DNA of 64,000 nucleotides, taken from Epiperipatus broadwayi (lineage: Eukaryota; Onychophora; Udeonychophora; Euonychophora; Peripatidae). The stretch spans positions 9,879,100 through 9,943,099 of the forward strand of contig JAQFVV010000022.1 in the NCBI GenBank assembly GCA_028023455.1, written 5' to 3'. The notes under the pieces are model-generated. The model was not told where the DNA came from, searched no databases, and was given only the letters and a program-made list of their open reading frames with translations. The position numbers and the translations under genes were made by a program. Numbering within the stretch: the first letter of the stretch is position 1; each line of letters begins with the position of its first letter. Positions 22,166 to 34,204 of the stretch are shown in pieces.

Positions 22166-22585
22166 GTAAACAAAGGCAAAGCTCTCCAGACACCAATATG
22201 TATGGGTGCTGAATTGAGTTCAGATCCATATGAGTATACAAGTTATTGAGTTTAGATTGAAAATATTATTGTGTTTTCAATTTCATTCTCATAGTTTTGT
22301 AGTAAAGTAGAGTTAAAAGGTGGCTGCTGGAGGGTTGCATTAGATCCTAAGATCTAGGTGCAGTGCTCTCAGATCCAAGGCTCTTCACTGATGATGGCCA
22401 CAAGCCAGAAACTAGTCTGGGGATATTGGACGAGTAGGAACTAGATAGGGATTTTATGCACAAGCCTTCTGGCATCCATTGATTACTCTATTTGGCACAG
22501 GGTGGCACTACTGTATGGAGAGTTTTGCCTTTGTTTACAACAATTATGTGCTAGTATAGAGATGGTGATCATTTGATGTTTAGTG
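22166..22585 (+). mobile_element. Family B hammerhead repeat, copy B1
   Basis: A plus-strand unit of about 400 bp. It starts 'gacaccaatatgtatggg' after a short minus-strand piece and ends in the family tail 'ttatgtgctagtatagag...gatcatttgatgttt'. A 23-bp inverted repeat with one mismatch joins 22,166-22,188 to 22,516-22,538. The unit has no ORF. It carries the best family B ribozyme at 22,382-22,423. The family tail resembles the tails of A and C in having a 'gtcatgtga' type block, so the three may share ancestry. Confidence 0.8.
22382..22423 (+). ncRNA. Hammerhead ribozyme motif, family B (intact core)
   Basis: Stem I TCTTCA (22,382-22,387) pairs with TGGGGA (22,418-22,423) with two G-U pairs. 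Core CTGATGA lies at 22,388-22,394. Stem II TGGC (22,395-22,398) pairs with GCCA (22,404-22,407) around loop CACAA. GAAA is at 22,408-22,411. Stem III ACTAGT (22,411-22,416) is a perfect palindrome that cannot close a hairpin in cis, and C17 is at 22,417 (GUC). Every invariant hammerhead nucleotide is in place. Cleavage would need two RNA copies pairing through ACTAGT, as known for minimal type I hammerheads. Confidence 0.78.
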
Positions 22586-22589
22586 AAAT

Positions 22590-22690
22590 AGAGTATGCTT
22601 GTAACAATAAAACCATTGGTAGTGTTTTAGAGGGTTTTTTTTTTTGGCTATTATTGTTAAGTTGTGAATTTAGGATAATTTTGATATACA
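22590..22690 (+). mobile_element. Penelope-like element tail, right piece
   Basis: 'gtaacaataaaaccattggtagtgttttagag...ttaagttgtgaatttaggataattttgat' matches the plus-oriented tail at 63,780-63,880. Together with 22,085-22,160 it forms a head-to-head tail pair interrupted by B1. Confidence 0.6.
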
Positions 22691-22699
22691 GTATATATG

Positions 22700-24815
22700 T
22701 GTGTGTGCGTACAGGTGTAAAACACCAGAATAACAAAGCTCCTCTAAATATTGTTAATATTGATGCACTACCCTCTTTATTAGATTGATCAGTAAATATA
22801 AAATAACTTTTTATGCAATTGATACCATTTTGTTTATTCTGGGTAATCTGATAAAGAGGTTGGAATATTGATATTGACAGGATTTGAAAACTTTATTCTG
22901 AATTAGTTTATATATAGTTTGGAACACTGTATTTATTGCTATATACATGTATTTGATGTAATGTCAGTTAAACATTGTTAAAATTATTTCTGTTGCAATT
23001 TAATCCCTGATCATTATGTGTATGTACATTGTTGTTTTTATAATTAGCCACACTTGTGGTGAGGAAAGATTATCTATATGTCAGTATAAAAAAATAGCGT
23101 TAAATAGCTATCTGCAGGGAAAATAATTCTTCAGCACCCTTCCAAAGGAACAATAAAAAAAGTGAGGAATTTGGCGGCTTTTTTTTTTTCTAGATAAGAA
23201 TATACTCATTTAAATTGTTGATAATTGGATAGTTAGTTAGGTGGCTTTGTATGGAGAAAAAAACCTTTAAAATTCTTCTTACAATAGAACTTTTGGTTGT
23301 GCGCAGGGAATTTGCATGTACTTATATACTAAGATATATAATCACGTTATATTTTATTCAGTCGATTATGAAAATCTAAACAAAGTATTATAAGTTTTAT
23401 TTAAATATGTATGTGTTTGCATATATATTATTACATTAAATATATTTAAAAGCTAAACGGAAAGAGAATAAGACGTAGAAAACTATTCTTTAAATGGCCG
23501 TATAATTTTAATAAGAGGAAGAAGAAAATGCTTTTGCTTTATTTTTAAATCTCAATCAAAATGATGTACTCAGACTTTTATATTTTGAAATAAAACAACT
23601 ATAATCAATTAGGTTCTATTGAAAAGCTATTAACTTTTTAATCCAAAGTTTATAAAGATTAAAATGTGAAGAACATAGACTCCAGCAGATTACATTTTAA
23701 TATGAGAAAGATATTTTGATGTTGTTCTTCTGCAGTCTGTTTAGTCAGCTGTCAGGCCCCATCAGTACATCACCATTCAATTAAACATCTGAGATGCCTT
23801 CTAGACACTGCTTTAAGGAAGTCAGCTGATTCTGATTTTTCTATATGTTCTTAGAATTACAAATGGGGAGTCTCTTTTAATTGATTTTTTTTTCTGATAC
23901 CATCACATAATTTTTAACTTCTCTGTCAGTTGTCTTTATTCTTTTATTTTACAAATCTAAACTATAGATGAGTCACTTAAATTAAATATTAACTATATTG
24001 TCTTTAAGAATTGATCTATAAAAAGAAACTGAATTCTGTGTGTTTAAAATTTTCATTTTTTTGCTTTACATTTTATTTTTTGCTTTACATATATAAAGCT
24101 CGACCAGAATTTTTTAGATTTCCCTGTAAGCACTGGGTTTCCTTTAGGTCACTGGGTTATTGCCACTTAAGTAGCTTTCTAATATTGTTTCATAAATAGC
24201 TACTTAGCTATATTTAATTGGAGAATAAAATAAAGTCAACTCAATTCAACTAGTCGGAGTACAAATATTGAAGTGTTTTTCAATCCAGTTAAGGATTCAG
24301 TAGGGGTAAGTAGTGACTACCTAGCTATTTTTAACTAGAGGGTAAAGGATCATAGATTAATCTAAGAGGTCAGATGACTATCAATATCCTAGCAGTAAAA
24401 ATTATCATTTTAAATATTGAAAAACATGAAATCTGATGTTTCTTAATAAAAGTTGATTATTTCTGCATATTAATAAAAAGTATTTACTAGGAACAACACT
24501 GTAAATGAATATAAAATTTTGATTGCTAGAGTTTAATTATATATTAGAAATGTGTTGAGTATACAAAAATATTTGAAAATGATCCTAGGATGCAAAGGCA
24601 AGTGGTTAGATTAGTGGAAGGAAAAGCAATTCAACTTATTAGTACAGTAATAATAAATATTAACCTCAATAACATTGTTGAAATGTTTTTTTTTTTTTAA
24701 TATATTGTATTTTTATCGCGCAAAATATAAACAAATACTGTTGATATTTATGAATATTTTCTGGAACTAAATAAGGAATGACTTGGGTCCATCTTAATGG
24801 AAAAGAAGTAATAAC
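22700..24815. other. AT-rich stretch, nothing recognised
   Basis: 23,700-23,830 is less AT-rich ('gtcagctgtcaggccccatcag') but has no frame or repeat match that I can support. The 62-codon frame at 24,011-24,199 is hydrophobic low-complexity and probably chance. Confidence 0.4.
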
Positions 24816-24819
24816 AACA

Positions 24820-24829
24820 GTACAAAGAT
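24820..24829. repeat. target-site duplication, left (D array)
   Basis: GTACAAAGAT recurs at 26,072-26,081, at the other edge of the four-unit D array. Confidence 0.6.
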
Positions 24830-26071
24830 TTAAATGCAAGTATAGTATAAATACTTAAGCTAGATATAATTAGAGAGAAGTTGAACCCAGATTTTCAAGC
24901 TTCCTATAGTCATGCATTCCATTTCATGCTGAACCAGCATTCATCAGTTGGTCCAGATCATCATTTTCCACACACATGTATAATCAGTGCGCAGTTTATA
25001 TTAAGATAGCAAATCTTTAAACTTTAATAGACAGGCTTCAACTTCTCTACTCTCCAACTCTACAGTCATGTATATCATTTGAAATCTGATGATGGCATGT
25101 TCAAAGTCCTTGTTTTCCAATTTTGTTTTTATGCCCATGTTGTCCATGTCATTGTGACCCCTCATATGTAGGACCTCAAGACCATTTAAATACATAGAAG
25201 AAGAATTGTCAGAATGCAGATGAATCTGTAATATTTATATACAAGTGTAGTATAAATACTTATGCTAGATGCAACTAGAGATTTGAACCAGACTTTCAAG
25301 CTCCCTTCAGTCATCCAATCCATCTTATACAACTGATACACTTGACCTCACAAAGATAAATGATCTTCAATATATGTATTTTGTGGTGAACCAACACTCA
25401 TCAGTTAGTCTGGATTATTATCCCACACACACATATATAATCAGAATTCAGTTTATATTAAGATAGCAAATCTTTAAACTTTAATGGATATGTTTTAATC
25501 TTCTCCACTCGCCAACTCTTTAGCCATCCATATCATTGAAAATCTGATGATAGCATGTTTATTTGTGTTTTTCATGTGTATATGGTCATGTGTGTCGGTT
25601 GTATAAGATGGAGTGGATGACTGAAGGGAGTTTGAAAGTCTGGGTTCAAACCCCCTCTAATTACATCTGGCTTGGTATTTAGGCTATACTTGTATTTAAA
25701 TATTACAGATCCAGCGTGTATTCTGCCCATCCCTTCTCTGGGTATATTTAAATGGTCTTAAAGTCCGAAATGTGAGGGTCAGTATGACTGAACAGTTAAC
25801 ATGTGTATGACAAAAAACAAAGGCTTTGAACATGCTGTCATCAGATTTTCAAATGATATGGATGACTAAAGAGTTGGAGTGGAGAAAATTAAAGCATGTC
25901 CATTAAAGTTTAAAGATGTGCTATTTTAATATAAATCGAGCACTGATTATATGTGTGTGTGGGAGATGATGGATCAACTGATGGGTGCTGATAATCATGT
26001 GTGTCAGTTGTATAATATGAAGTGGATGACTAAAGGAAATTTGAAAGGCTGGGTTCAATTTCCCTCTAATT
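24830..26071. mobile_element. Family D inverted array: minus, minus, plus, plus
   Basis: Four units in 1.24 kb. The minus units run about 24,830-25,240 and 25,240-25,560 (shared landmarks about 397 bp apart). The plus units run about 25,565-25,740 (partial) and 25,740-26,071 (landmark spacing 409 bp). B-box sequence GGTTCAAACCCC near 25,643 is a good match to the tRNA consensus. Ribozyme remnants: minus core CTGATGA at 24,941-24,947 with perfect stem II ATGCT/AGCAT and GAAA (24,922-24,925), but stem III is lost; minus core at 25,398-25,404, with AAAA for GAAA; plus core CTGATGG near 25,978, truncated. Copies are more diverged than in the A array, so this is older. Confidence 0.75.
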
Positions 26072-26284
26072 GTACAAAGATATATGCAATGAAAAAATAA
26101 TGAAATAAATATGAATTTTAAAATAATTAGGCTAGAGATAATCTCTAGTTGAATAAATAATTAGTAATAATCATTACTATTTGGTTTGAGTCAAAGTTGT
26201 GAATGTGGAAATTTGAATTTTTCCATTGAACTATAGTAATTTATTACTAAACAAATGATGAAGGTAAGTATAAGAGATTGAGAT

Positions 26285-26350
26285 CTGGACCATCTGATGA
26301 GTGCTGGTTTAGTATGAAATATCTCTCTTGGGGATTATTTATCTTTTTCA
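26285..26350 (+). mobile_element. Family D fragment containing a hammerhead core
   Basis: Only the ribozyme region survives: 'atctggaccat', CTGATGA at 26,294-26,300, stem II GTGCT/AGTAT around GGTTT, GAAA at 26,316-26,319, then a diverged stem III and 'ggggattatttatctttt'. It lacks the B-box part. Confidence 0.6.
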
Positions 26351-26359
26351 CATGTCTTT

Positions 26360-27428
26360 GGCAAAGATTTCAGGAAGATGTGATGGAAGAGAATCTTTGA
26401 ATATATTTAAAAACATAAAAATGAAGTTAAATTTAAGTTATATCATGTGCTAAGAATATCTTACTCACTTGAAAAAATAAAGTGAAGTGGATATTTACAA
26501 ATACATCCATAATGAGATATGTTGGTCTAATTTCTGGGCTGATTGATGATTGTGATAGGATTGAGCTAAGGTGAAGGATGTACTGATAAAAATATAAATT
26601 CTTAAAGTATTTTTGTCATGATTATCATATGAAAAAGAAAAAAGCAATAATAAATAAAACATTTCCCCCTATCATTAAGCATAAAAATTATAATTTAAAA
26701 AATAGAATAAAATACATATTAAAAAAATATATTTTATATGCTTTTTTATATTGGGGATTTATTTAATATTCATATTTAAAACAATATTGGTGCTTTTTTT
26801 TTGCATTTTTAAACAACCGCAACAAATATCTTTGGACTATTGCCAGACTATAATATCCAACTGTATTTTATTATGGGTTAATTTCAAAAATTGTTTTCAC
26901 TGGAACAAAATAGTGTATTATGAATACCTTTGAACTAATGTTATGCCATGATGCCAAAAAAATGCATAACTTTGTATTCCCATGTGGATTTAATTGATTC
27001 AAAAATTGCTTTCACTATCACTTATACATATGACAAAGACATACCAATGTTATCAAGCTACAGCATTCTGGAAACCACAAATACACTTTATCAGACTAAC
27101 TAGAATAAATAAACAATTGATTTTATCATTTGTTATGGAAGAACATAAGAAAGCCTAAAGTGTGAAAATGTTATTTAAAAAAGTATAATTATTAAAAGAA
27201 TATAATATCTTGCTTCCATTATCTATACACTACTGATAAAATGAACCCATCAGAAGAGAGGAATCATTGACTACTCATTTTGTTACTTAAAAAATAGGGA
27301 ACTAATGTGAAATTATGGTCTGTAAAATGAAAATTCAAAAATTCTCCAACATATGCAACAATTTTTAGATAACCAAAATATTACTATCCATGAAATAAAC
27401 ACTTCAGTAAACTTAAAATATATTAATA
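26360..27428. other. AT-rich stretch, nothing recognised
   Basis: No coding signal or match to the repeats elsewhere in the window. Confidence 0.4.
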
Positions 27429-27429
27429 T

Positions 27430-27440
27430 TTCCAGTAATT
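27430..27440. repeat. target-site duplication, left (B2)
   Basis: TTCCAGTAATT, repeated exactly at 27,744-27,754. Confidence 0.8.
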
Positions 27441-27743
27441 AAAACAGGCAAAACTCTCCATACAGTAGTGCCACTTAGTGACAACCAGCATAATCAATAT
27501 ATTCCAGAAGGCTTGTGCATAAAATCCCTATCTAGTGCCTACTCATCCAATATCCCCAGACTAGTTTCTGGCTTGTGGCCTTTGTCAGTGACAGCTTTGG
27601 ATCTGAGAGCACTGCACCTAGATCCATTGATTATTCTGGTTGGCACTGAGTGGCACTACTGTATGGAGAGTTTTGCCTGTTGTAATAACAGTAATGTGCT
27701 AGCATAAGAAATAGTGATCATGTGATTTTTAGTGGTTTAACAC
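27441..27743. mobile_element. Family B inverted element, copy B2
   Basis: A 303-bp element. The left part is a minus-oriented unit reaching through the ribozyme, and the right end is plus-oriented unit end plus tail. A perfect 33-bp inverted repeat links 27,443-27,475 to 27,649-27,681. The ribozyme remnant on the minus strand (27,553-27,594) keeps stem III ACTAGT, GAAA and stem II, but has CTGACAA (G8 to A). An 11-bp TSD flanks the element, so the inversion was part of one insertion event. The plus-strand 79-codon frame here is fortuitous. Confidence 0.82.
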
Positions 27744-27754
27744 TTCCAGTAATT
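27744..27754. repeat. target-site duplication, right (B2)
   Basis: Exact repeat of 27,430-27,440. Confidence 0.8.
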
Positions 27755-28299
27755 TTTAAATAAAAGAAATTTATTAGATACAAGTGAGACTTCTTTATTC
27801 ATAATGATATACTAGAGAATATTTTCAATATATTTTTTAATTAATGAAAATAATATATATTATTATACATTTATTCTGCAATATTATCAAGTTATATATA
27901 TTCACAACTTGTCAAAATAATAATTAGTTCACTTTTATGGATAGAAATGAAATTTTCATCTTCAATTATCACTTGTTCCAAGAGATAATTTTTTAAAATC
28001 TGTATATTTTCTTTAAATAGGACATTCAAAACATTTTGTTCATACTTTATATTATTCATAATATTATTCATTGAAAAGCTGAGTTTTTATTACCAGCACT
28101 GTGAGATCTGTAACTTTGGAAACTCGCTGTAGCTGCTTGCTATTGATACAGTTTCCATTATTGTCTATGATAGTCTAAAATTTTTCTCCTTACTCATAAA
28201 TCTAGGAAATTTTCTCTATCTCTTTTTTTTCCTTTTTATAAATTTTGCTTCTAGCAATTACAAAACATTTTTAAAAATATGTAAATAATCGATTGCTTT

Positions 28300-28425
28300 T
28301 CTTATTTGAGAATTTATAAGAAGTTTGAAGTGATAGAATTCAAGCTGTAATTTATGAACCTGGAACTTTAGTGTTTGCCATTCAACCACTATGTTATACC
28401 ACACAGGATTTCAATATGTTATCTG
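28300..28425 (-). repeat. tRNA-like SINE fragment
   Basis: The plus-strand text 'gagaatttataagaagtttgaagtg...gtgtttgccattcaaccactatgttataccaca' parallels the reverse complement of the units at 19,365 and 32,165. Decayed; boxes not clear. Confidence 0.38.
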
Positions 28426-28429
28426 CGTA

Positions 28430-29100
28430 TATATATAAAATAATCCCAGTGCATAACGCTATACTGAAATAAATATACAAATATTAAGCATTAAATCACC
28501 CCACGTGGTTAAGAAATCCAGTACTGCCCTCTGTGAACTAATATATAAAATACATTAGAGTTCGTATTTCAAAATAGCCAGATCAAAATATTTTTCAGTA
28601 ATGTTATTTTAGTTTTATAAAGCTGTAAAATGTATTTTACATAGATATTCAAACAAGTAATTGTGTATTCTGAGCTTTTACCTTCGTATATAGTCATTAT
28701 TTTAACACGTACTTTATTTTCCTTGGATATGAAGAAATTTGTTTACATTATGTGTCTTCACTTTCTCAATTATATGTATTTGTATGTGTTTATATATTTA
28801 TAACACATATAAAACAATGAATAGCGTATGCGTATCATTTATTAACTTATAAAATATATGCTTAACCACATTCATATGTGAACAAAATTTATATATATAT
28901 ATATATGTACACAGCTGATTCTTCTTTATTTTAAAATAAATTGTCATTCAATTACTTGTATAGAATTACTTTCGTTAAGATTAAATATCTTGAATTACGT
29001 GTGAAAGTGTATTATTGCTTTGTTTTCAGCACCGTGAATTTGTATTTAAACTCAGATTAAAAGTAAGATGAGTATTAGTTATGTTTAGTAAATATCTTTG
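28430..29100. other. AT-rich stretch upstream of the candidate exon
   Basis: (AT)n near 28,889-28,906. No exon, promoter element or repeat could be supported. Confidence 0.35.
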
Positions 29101-29104
29101 GCAG

Positions 29105-29379
29105 GAGATAATACTGTATTGATACATGAGACTTGTGGAAAGCATATTAAACTCCTTTCTGCTTACATGAAAGCACAAGATGGATCAAGAAGTCTTCTAA
29201 AACATCTGGGAACTTTTTTGACTAATGGTGTGAAAATGGACAAGTCAAAACAAAGTGGTTCACGTGTTTCTGAGTCTTTTAATGAAGAAATAATAAGAAA
29301 GTTAAAGAAATATTACATTTGTGCAAACACATTTTGCACGTCAGTCTTGGGAAAACATGATTTTTGCATTCAGGCATAA
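29105..29379 (+). CDS. candidate terminal exon of an unknown host gene
   Basis: An open frame of 91 codons ending in TAA at 29,377-29,379. There is no good start codon, but it begins right after 'aatatctttggcag', which reads as a 3' splice acceptor (AG at 29,103-29,104). The peptide has ordinary composition, unlike the low-complexity chance frames around it: a Cys/His-containing start (HETCGKH), a mixed middle (LLKHLGTFLTNGVKMD) and a basic segment (RKLKKYYIC). An AATAAA signal at about 29,410 follows the stop. It does not resemble any transposon protein I recognise. I assign no function. It could be a single-exon pseudogene or a chance frame. Confidence 0.38.
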
Positions 29380-29419
29380 AACTTCTTAGAAATAATTATT
29401 ACTTTATTAAATAAAACTA

Positions 29420-30815
29420 AAATTGTTATAGCCTCAGTAAATATTACTTACGTAATCAATGTGCGTTTAATAAATTTATAATTACAACTTTAAATTGTTT
29501 ATTTTGTAAATAAAAAAGTATTGAATTGCATGTGCAAACTTTAATTTTTAGAAAAATATCATAATGAAGTTTATATAATAAAAATTGTATATTAACGCAA
29601 ATGACTTTATATTAGGTAGGTTCATTAATTTTTGAGGATCTTTTGCTAAAGACGCTATTATCAACAATGAAAGTAATGAACAGTTAGTTGATCATCATCG
29701 TTTGTGATTTCTAATCTTAGCAATTATTATGCACAGCATTCAAAATGCAATATTTCTAGTATTATGAAATGCATTTTAATAAATCCAGATGCGTAATAAT
29801 AACTGAGTTGGAAGATCTCTCGAATTAATTGCAACGAGCAGTATGAATAGATGAGATTATAGGTAAAAAAAATAGGATGTTAGGACCAGCTACTTAATTT
29901 TAAAATTGATAATAAAAGCATCGATGTATTTAACAGTTTATTTTTGATTTCTTAGATCATTCATCAATCTCCAAGAATGTAGAGTCAAGGAATTCATCAT
30001 TGATTAACACTGAGTAGAATTTCCATGAAAAACCAGCAAAGATTTTAATGAAGAGACATATTTTTTAAATGATCGGAATTATTCAAGCTACGGTATTTTA
30101 TGCAATTCTCTCTATATAAAAATTTAAATACTGGTGAATGACAAGGATAATATTCATGCTTTGAAATTGTAGTGGTGATATCTTTTGAATATTCTATGGT
30201 GAATGAAGAAAAGAGGTGTGATTTTTTTATCTGTTAATATAAAAAATTGGATACATTTTATGTATGAGTTGAAAAGAATGTATGCTAGATATAAAATCAA
30301 ATACTGATATACTGAAGAGTCTGGGAGAACCAAAATCATTAATCTGGAGAATTATTATAAGAAAATAGCTTTGATTGACATTTTCTGATATAGAATCACA
30401 CAAAAACCACAAATGTTCAGGATTGTATTGAACTGAAGAAAGTAACTGAAAAACTGATTCATTTGGAGACTTTGCATCTTAAAACCATATCATTCCCAGA
30501 TCTTGGATGACTGACTGACTGATTGATTGAGTAAAGAAAATAAACAAGTTAATATTTGATCTTATTAAACCTGAACTCTTATTTTAAAGAGCTGAATTGA
30601 AATTGTTTTTATTTTTGGTGATAACCTTTTTCACCAACAACTGTGGAAAAAATAGTGGGGGGGGGATCTCAATCAGCAATGAAATAAATAGTCTTTTTTA
30701 TCCATTAATGGATATGCTTTTGAGAAGCCTAAAACGTTAATTATATTATTTACAAAAGTTAACATCAACTTGTTCTCAAATTTGAAAAACAAAAGGTTTG
30801 ATTTTTTTTTTTTCA
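29420..30815. other. AT-rich stretch, nothing recognised
   Basis: A run of nine G at about 30,657-30,665 stands out. Short minus frames near 30,154-30,412 overlap each other and lack motifs. Confidence 0.4.
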
Positions 30816-30819
30816 TATG

Positions 30820-30885
30820 TCATAGCATCGGCCAGGAGGCGAACCCACAACTGTCTGCAACCAACTACTTGCTTGAAATTTTTTG
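30820..30885 (-). repeat. tRNA-like 3' half (SINE remnant)
   Basis: The minus strand reads TTGTGGGTTCGCCTCCTGG, close to the tRNA T-arm/B-box consensus GGTTCGANTCC, preceded by 'ttggttgcagaca'. No complete cloverleaf is visible, so it is a SINE or tRNA-derived fragment, not a tRNA gene. Confidence 0.4.
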
Positions 30886-30889
30886 TGGA

Positions 30890-32160
30890 TATTTTGTGAA
30901 ATTATAGCTGGAAAGACAAAAAATACTATAATAAATAATAATTAAATTATTTATTGCTCATAATTTTTTTTGGAGTTTGAGCTTGATTATACCCTTTTCT
31001 ATGACACTAATTCGTACAGAGTGAAAACACTATTTCAGAAGCTATACACAAAACATATTTTTTATATAATTAAATTATTGTTTTCATCAGAAAACATAAA
31101 ATATATGTAGATTGATAGTTAATAGGTAATCCAACTAATCAGAAATTAGTAGTTGGTAAATAGGTGTCTAGCTATTATTTTCTATAGAGAATTGTTGCAT
31201 TCATCATCTTCATCAGTTCTAGGCAGATGTTAAGTATGATTGGTGAATTGTATCCTAAGCCCCTTTTATTAACCGGGAAAGCTCTGTTAGTTAGAAGAGA
31301 GTATGCATTGAGAAATCAATACATTTATTTCATTACAGATGCTGTTGTTGTCAGCTAAATAATGAGCAGAATTATTATAATTTTATACCAGACATAAAAT
31401 AAGGTCACATGTAGTTAATACAATTAATGTTTTGTTCAATAAACAAACTTCTCTTCTTTGCAAAAATCTGCATCAAATAGTGTATACAGCATTTATACTA
31501 AAAAAAAAAAAAAAAAATAGAAGCTTTATTTAAACAAGAGCAAAAGTTAAAATTATGAGTAAATAATGAAGAAATATACAATTAATAATGAAGTTTGAAG
31601 GGGAAAATATCAAACAACTTGAGGGCTTAAGTCAGCATCATTTAGAGTTATTTACCTATAATGTTGGTCAAAGTATTTTAAAAAGTTGGAAAATATATAT
31701 TTATGTCTTAATTTTAATTAATTTATTAATTAATTATTAATGATTTATACTAACAAAATGTTATTAATATATGCATCTTAATGATATAAAGAAGTTGTGA
31801 ATCTAAAGTTGACGTGCTTAAGGAATAACAATTTACTAGTGATGATGATTAAATGTTTAGTATTCTATTGCCTAAGCACTTATTTTGGTTTTTGATAAAA
31901 AAAAAAAACTTAATATATATAGTAAAGTTAAGTTATTAATAATATAATAAATTTTGTAGAATTTACTTTTGATAACATGCTTTTGGCTAATTTAAATGTA
32001 GTAATTGCCAAGTTTGTGGTTCTAAAAATAATTAAGTTATCATTGTTTGGAACTTTATAAAAATTTTGAGCACTGAAAATCACTGATGTGGAGTTACACC
32101 TATAGGTCTTCAGGTCTAGAGTCATCCACTCTATTACTTCATTAAACAACAAGGGGAAGT
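30890..32160. other. AT-rich stretch with minor repeat pieces
   Basis: 30,943-31,020 resembles a SINE tail ('atttattgctcataat'). 31,110-31,215 resembles 400-545 and 4,640-4,780. Poly-A of 17 at 31,501. No gene. Confidence 0.4.
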
Positions 32161-32164
32161 AGTT

Positions 32165-32290
32165 GAATGATTTATTGCTCATGATTTCATATGAATTTCA
32201 AGCACTAAATAGCTGTGATCATGATCTTTGAACTTTGAACCCCAGAATTTGTCATTCTATGGCTACTTTAAGGTTGGCAACATTGCATAA
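32165..32290 (-). repeat. tRNA-like SINE fragment
   Basis: Plus-strand text 'gatttattgctcatgatttcatatgaatttcaagc...tttgaaccccagaatttgtcattctatggc'. In reverse complement this gives a head 'gccatagaatgacaaattctgg' and a tail 'tatgaaatcatgagcaataaatc'. It matches the layout of 19,365-19,465. Confidence 0.45.
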
Positions 32291-32299
32291 AATCAATTC

Positions 32300-34200
32300 A
32301 TAAAAGTGAAATTTTCTAATAAATCAAGAAGGCTTTGCCTCTCTTTATTTTATTTACTTGAATTATTGCCTTGTGCAATATGATATAATGACCGAAATGA
32401 TAGGCTTAAGAGCTAAATATTTCTGAATGCAATTATTTTGGGATTCAAACATCACATGACCTTCCAGCTACACATGCCAATTCAAAGAATTAGTATAGCA
32501 AGAGGTTATGAAATAATCTGCAATATTAATATATATATATAATTTTTTTCATATTTACCAAACTGTTTATATTTTTATTTATCTAAATTTTTATACCCCC
32601 CCCCCTTTTTTTTTTTTTAATATTATAAGCACTAACTGAGAGTGTGTGATCATATTTAGGAAGCTAATTAAATTATGGAGGATTTCTGAGAAACAGAGTA
32701 GATAAATACGTTTCTAGGTAACATTATTGTTTTGTAGTTCTTTGAAACTGGAATTAATAAAAATATTAAATGATTGGATTATACTTTCTTTATAGATAAC
32801 AGATTTTATAAAAATATATTTAAGAAAAGATAGACAAATAAAAAAATTGAAATATTGAAAATAATGGGGGTGAAATACTGAAAATAATTAGGGGAAGGAT
32901 GGGTATTTATTAAAGATATAAGAAAAAAGTGGGAGAATAGAATATTAATGAGAAAAGAATTGTGATAGTTACATTCATTGTAATTCACCATACACCCACA
33001 CACAAAGTATATAACAGCTGTAACAGTTTAATAAATAATTTCAAATGTATGTGCATTTTTTATTATTGACAATTAATGTTTTTTATGATGCATGAATGTA
33101 TACATTGATTTAAAAAAAAAATTAAATGTCTACGCAGCAGAATGTTTATTTAGCTTTACATAAGATGCTAAAAGTGGGGGAAAATCAGTCCCTATTTTGC
33201 TTGAGAGTAATATAATGAAGAATATCAAGCTATCAACACAAGTATGAAAATTTGAGTGATATCTCCAGTTTACATGAAAAGTGAAGATTGTTCATGCTAA
33301 GTTATTATAGTGAGAGAGTTTCTGCACTGTAATTGGTTACAATATGGTGGAATTGAAATGAAGAATGCACTAATAAGAACCCCCAAAAAATTGAAAATAT
33401 TAACATCACTTTTTGGGATAAAGAACATTTTTCATAGCAAAAACATCACATGACCTTTTTTATAGACTTCCCACATATCTTCAATCCACTCCAAATTGAT
33501 TTTTTTATATGATCCATTGACAAAATCAAAGAAGATTGACTTTTATAGTACTAGCCATGTGGTGTTCATGGATTTCTCAAACTTATATTTAATAGATAAC
33601 TCTAGAATAAGGTAAAGATAATTGTTCTTTAAAAATGTAGTATGGAAAGACAGTGATGAAAGACAAAAATTAAAAATGAGATTTATGATAAATGTATAAA
33701 TCAATTGATGAGACATACATATGCCCGCACTCTGACTCTTTATTCTGTTAAATGTATTGTAATTGGTTTTTTTAATTTTGCAACAAACTTCTCTCCCAGA
33801 GTGATTTCACAATTGCAACTTTCCATTGAAATCTATTCATGGCTATTCATTTTCAATAAAAGTAATCATTATTTAGAAAATCTTTGAAATAATCTTTATT
33901 ATATTGTAAGGTTGGTATGTCCATATTAACCATCCTAAGTTTACCGTAAATTATGTTTTTTAGGAAAACAAATACTTTTCATTTGCTTGTTATGATCAAG
34001 CCAACAAGCCAATAAGGATATGGCTTACAAACATAGTTTTAACATTATCACATAGAGTACGCTGAATAACAAACATACTGATTGGTCTTATAATCTTGAT
34101 ATTGCATTTTCAGAATGTTATGAAGTATTTTATATTGGGTTTTTACAGAATTTTACATTGTGCTGGTAGAGAGGAGATTAATATTTCATTTTTATACAAT
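32300..34200. other. AT-rich stretch, nothing recognised
   Basis: Contains a C9-T13 type tract at about 32,597-32,620 and (AT)n near 32,530. No gene or repeat match. Confidence 0.4.
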
Positions 34201-34204
34201 AAAA

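Noticed and set aside
27443-27681. MITE-type DNA transposon with 33-bp TIRs
   Set aside because: The inverted ends are explained by opposite copies of the family B unit, and a ribozyme remnant lies inside.
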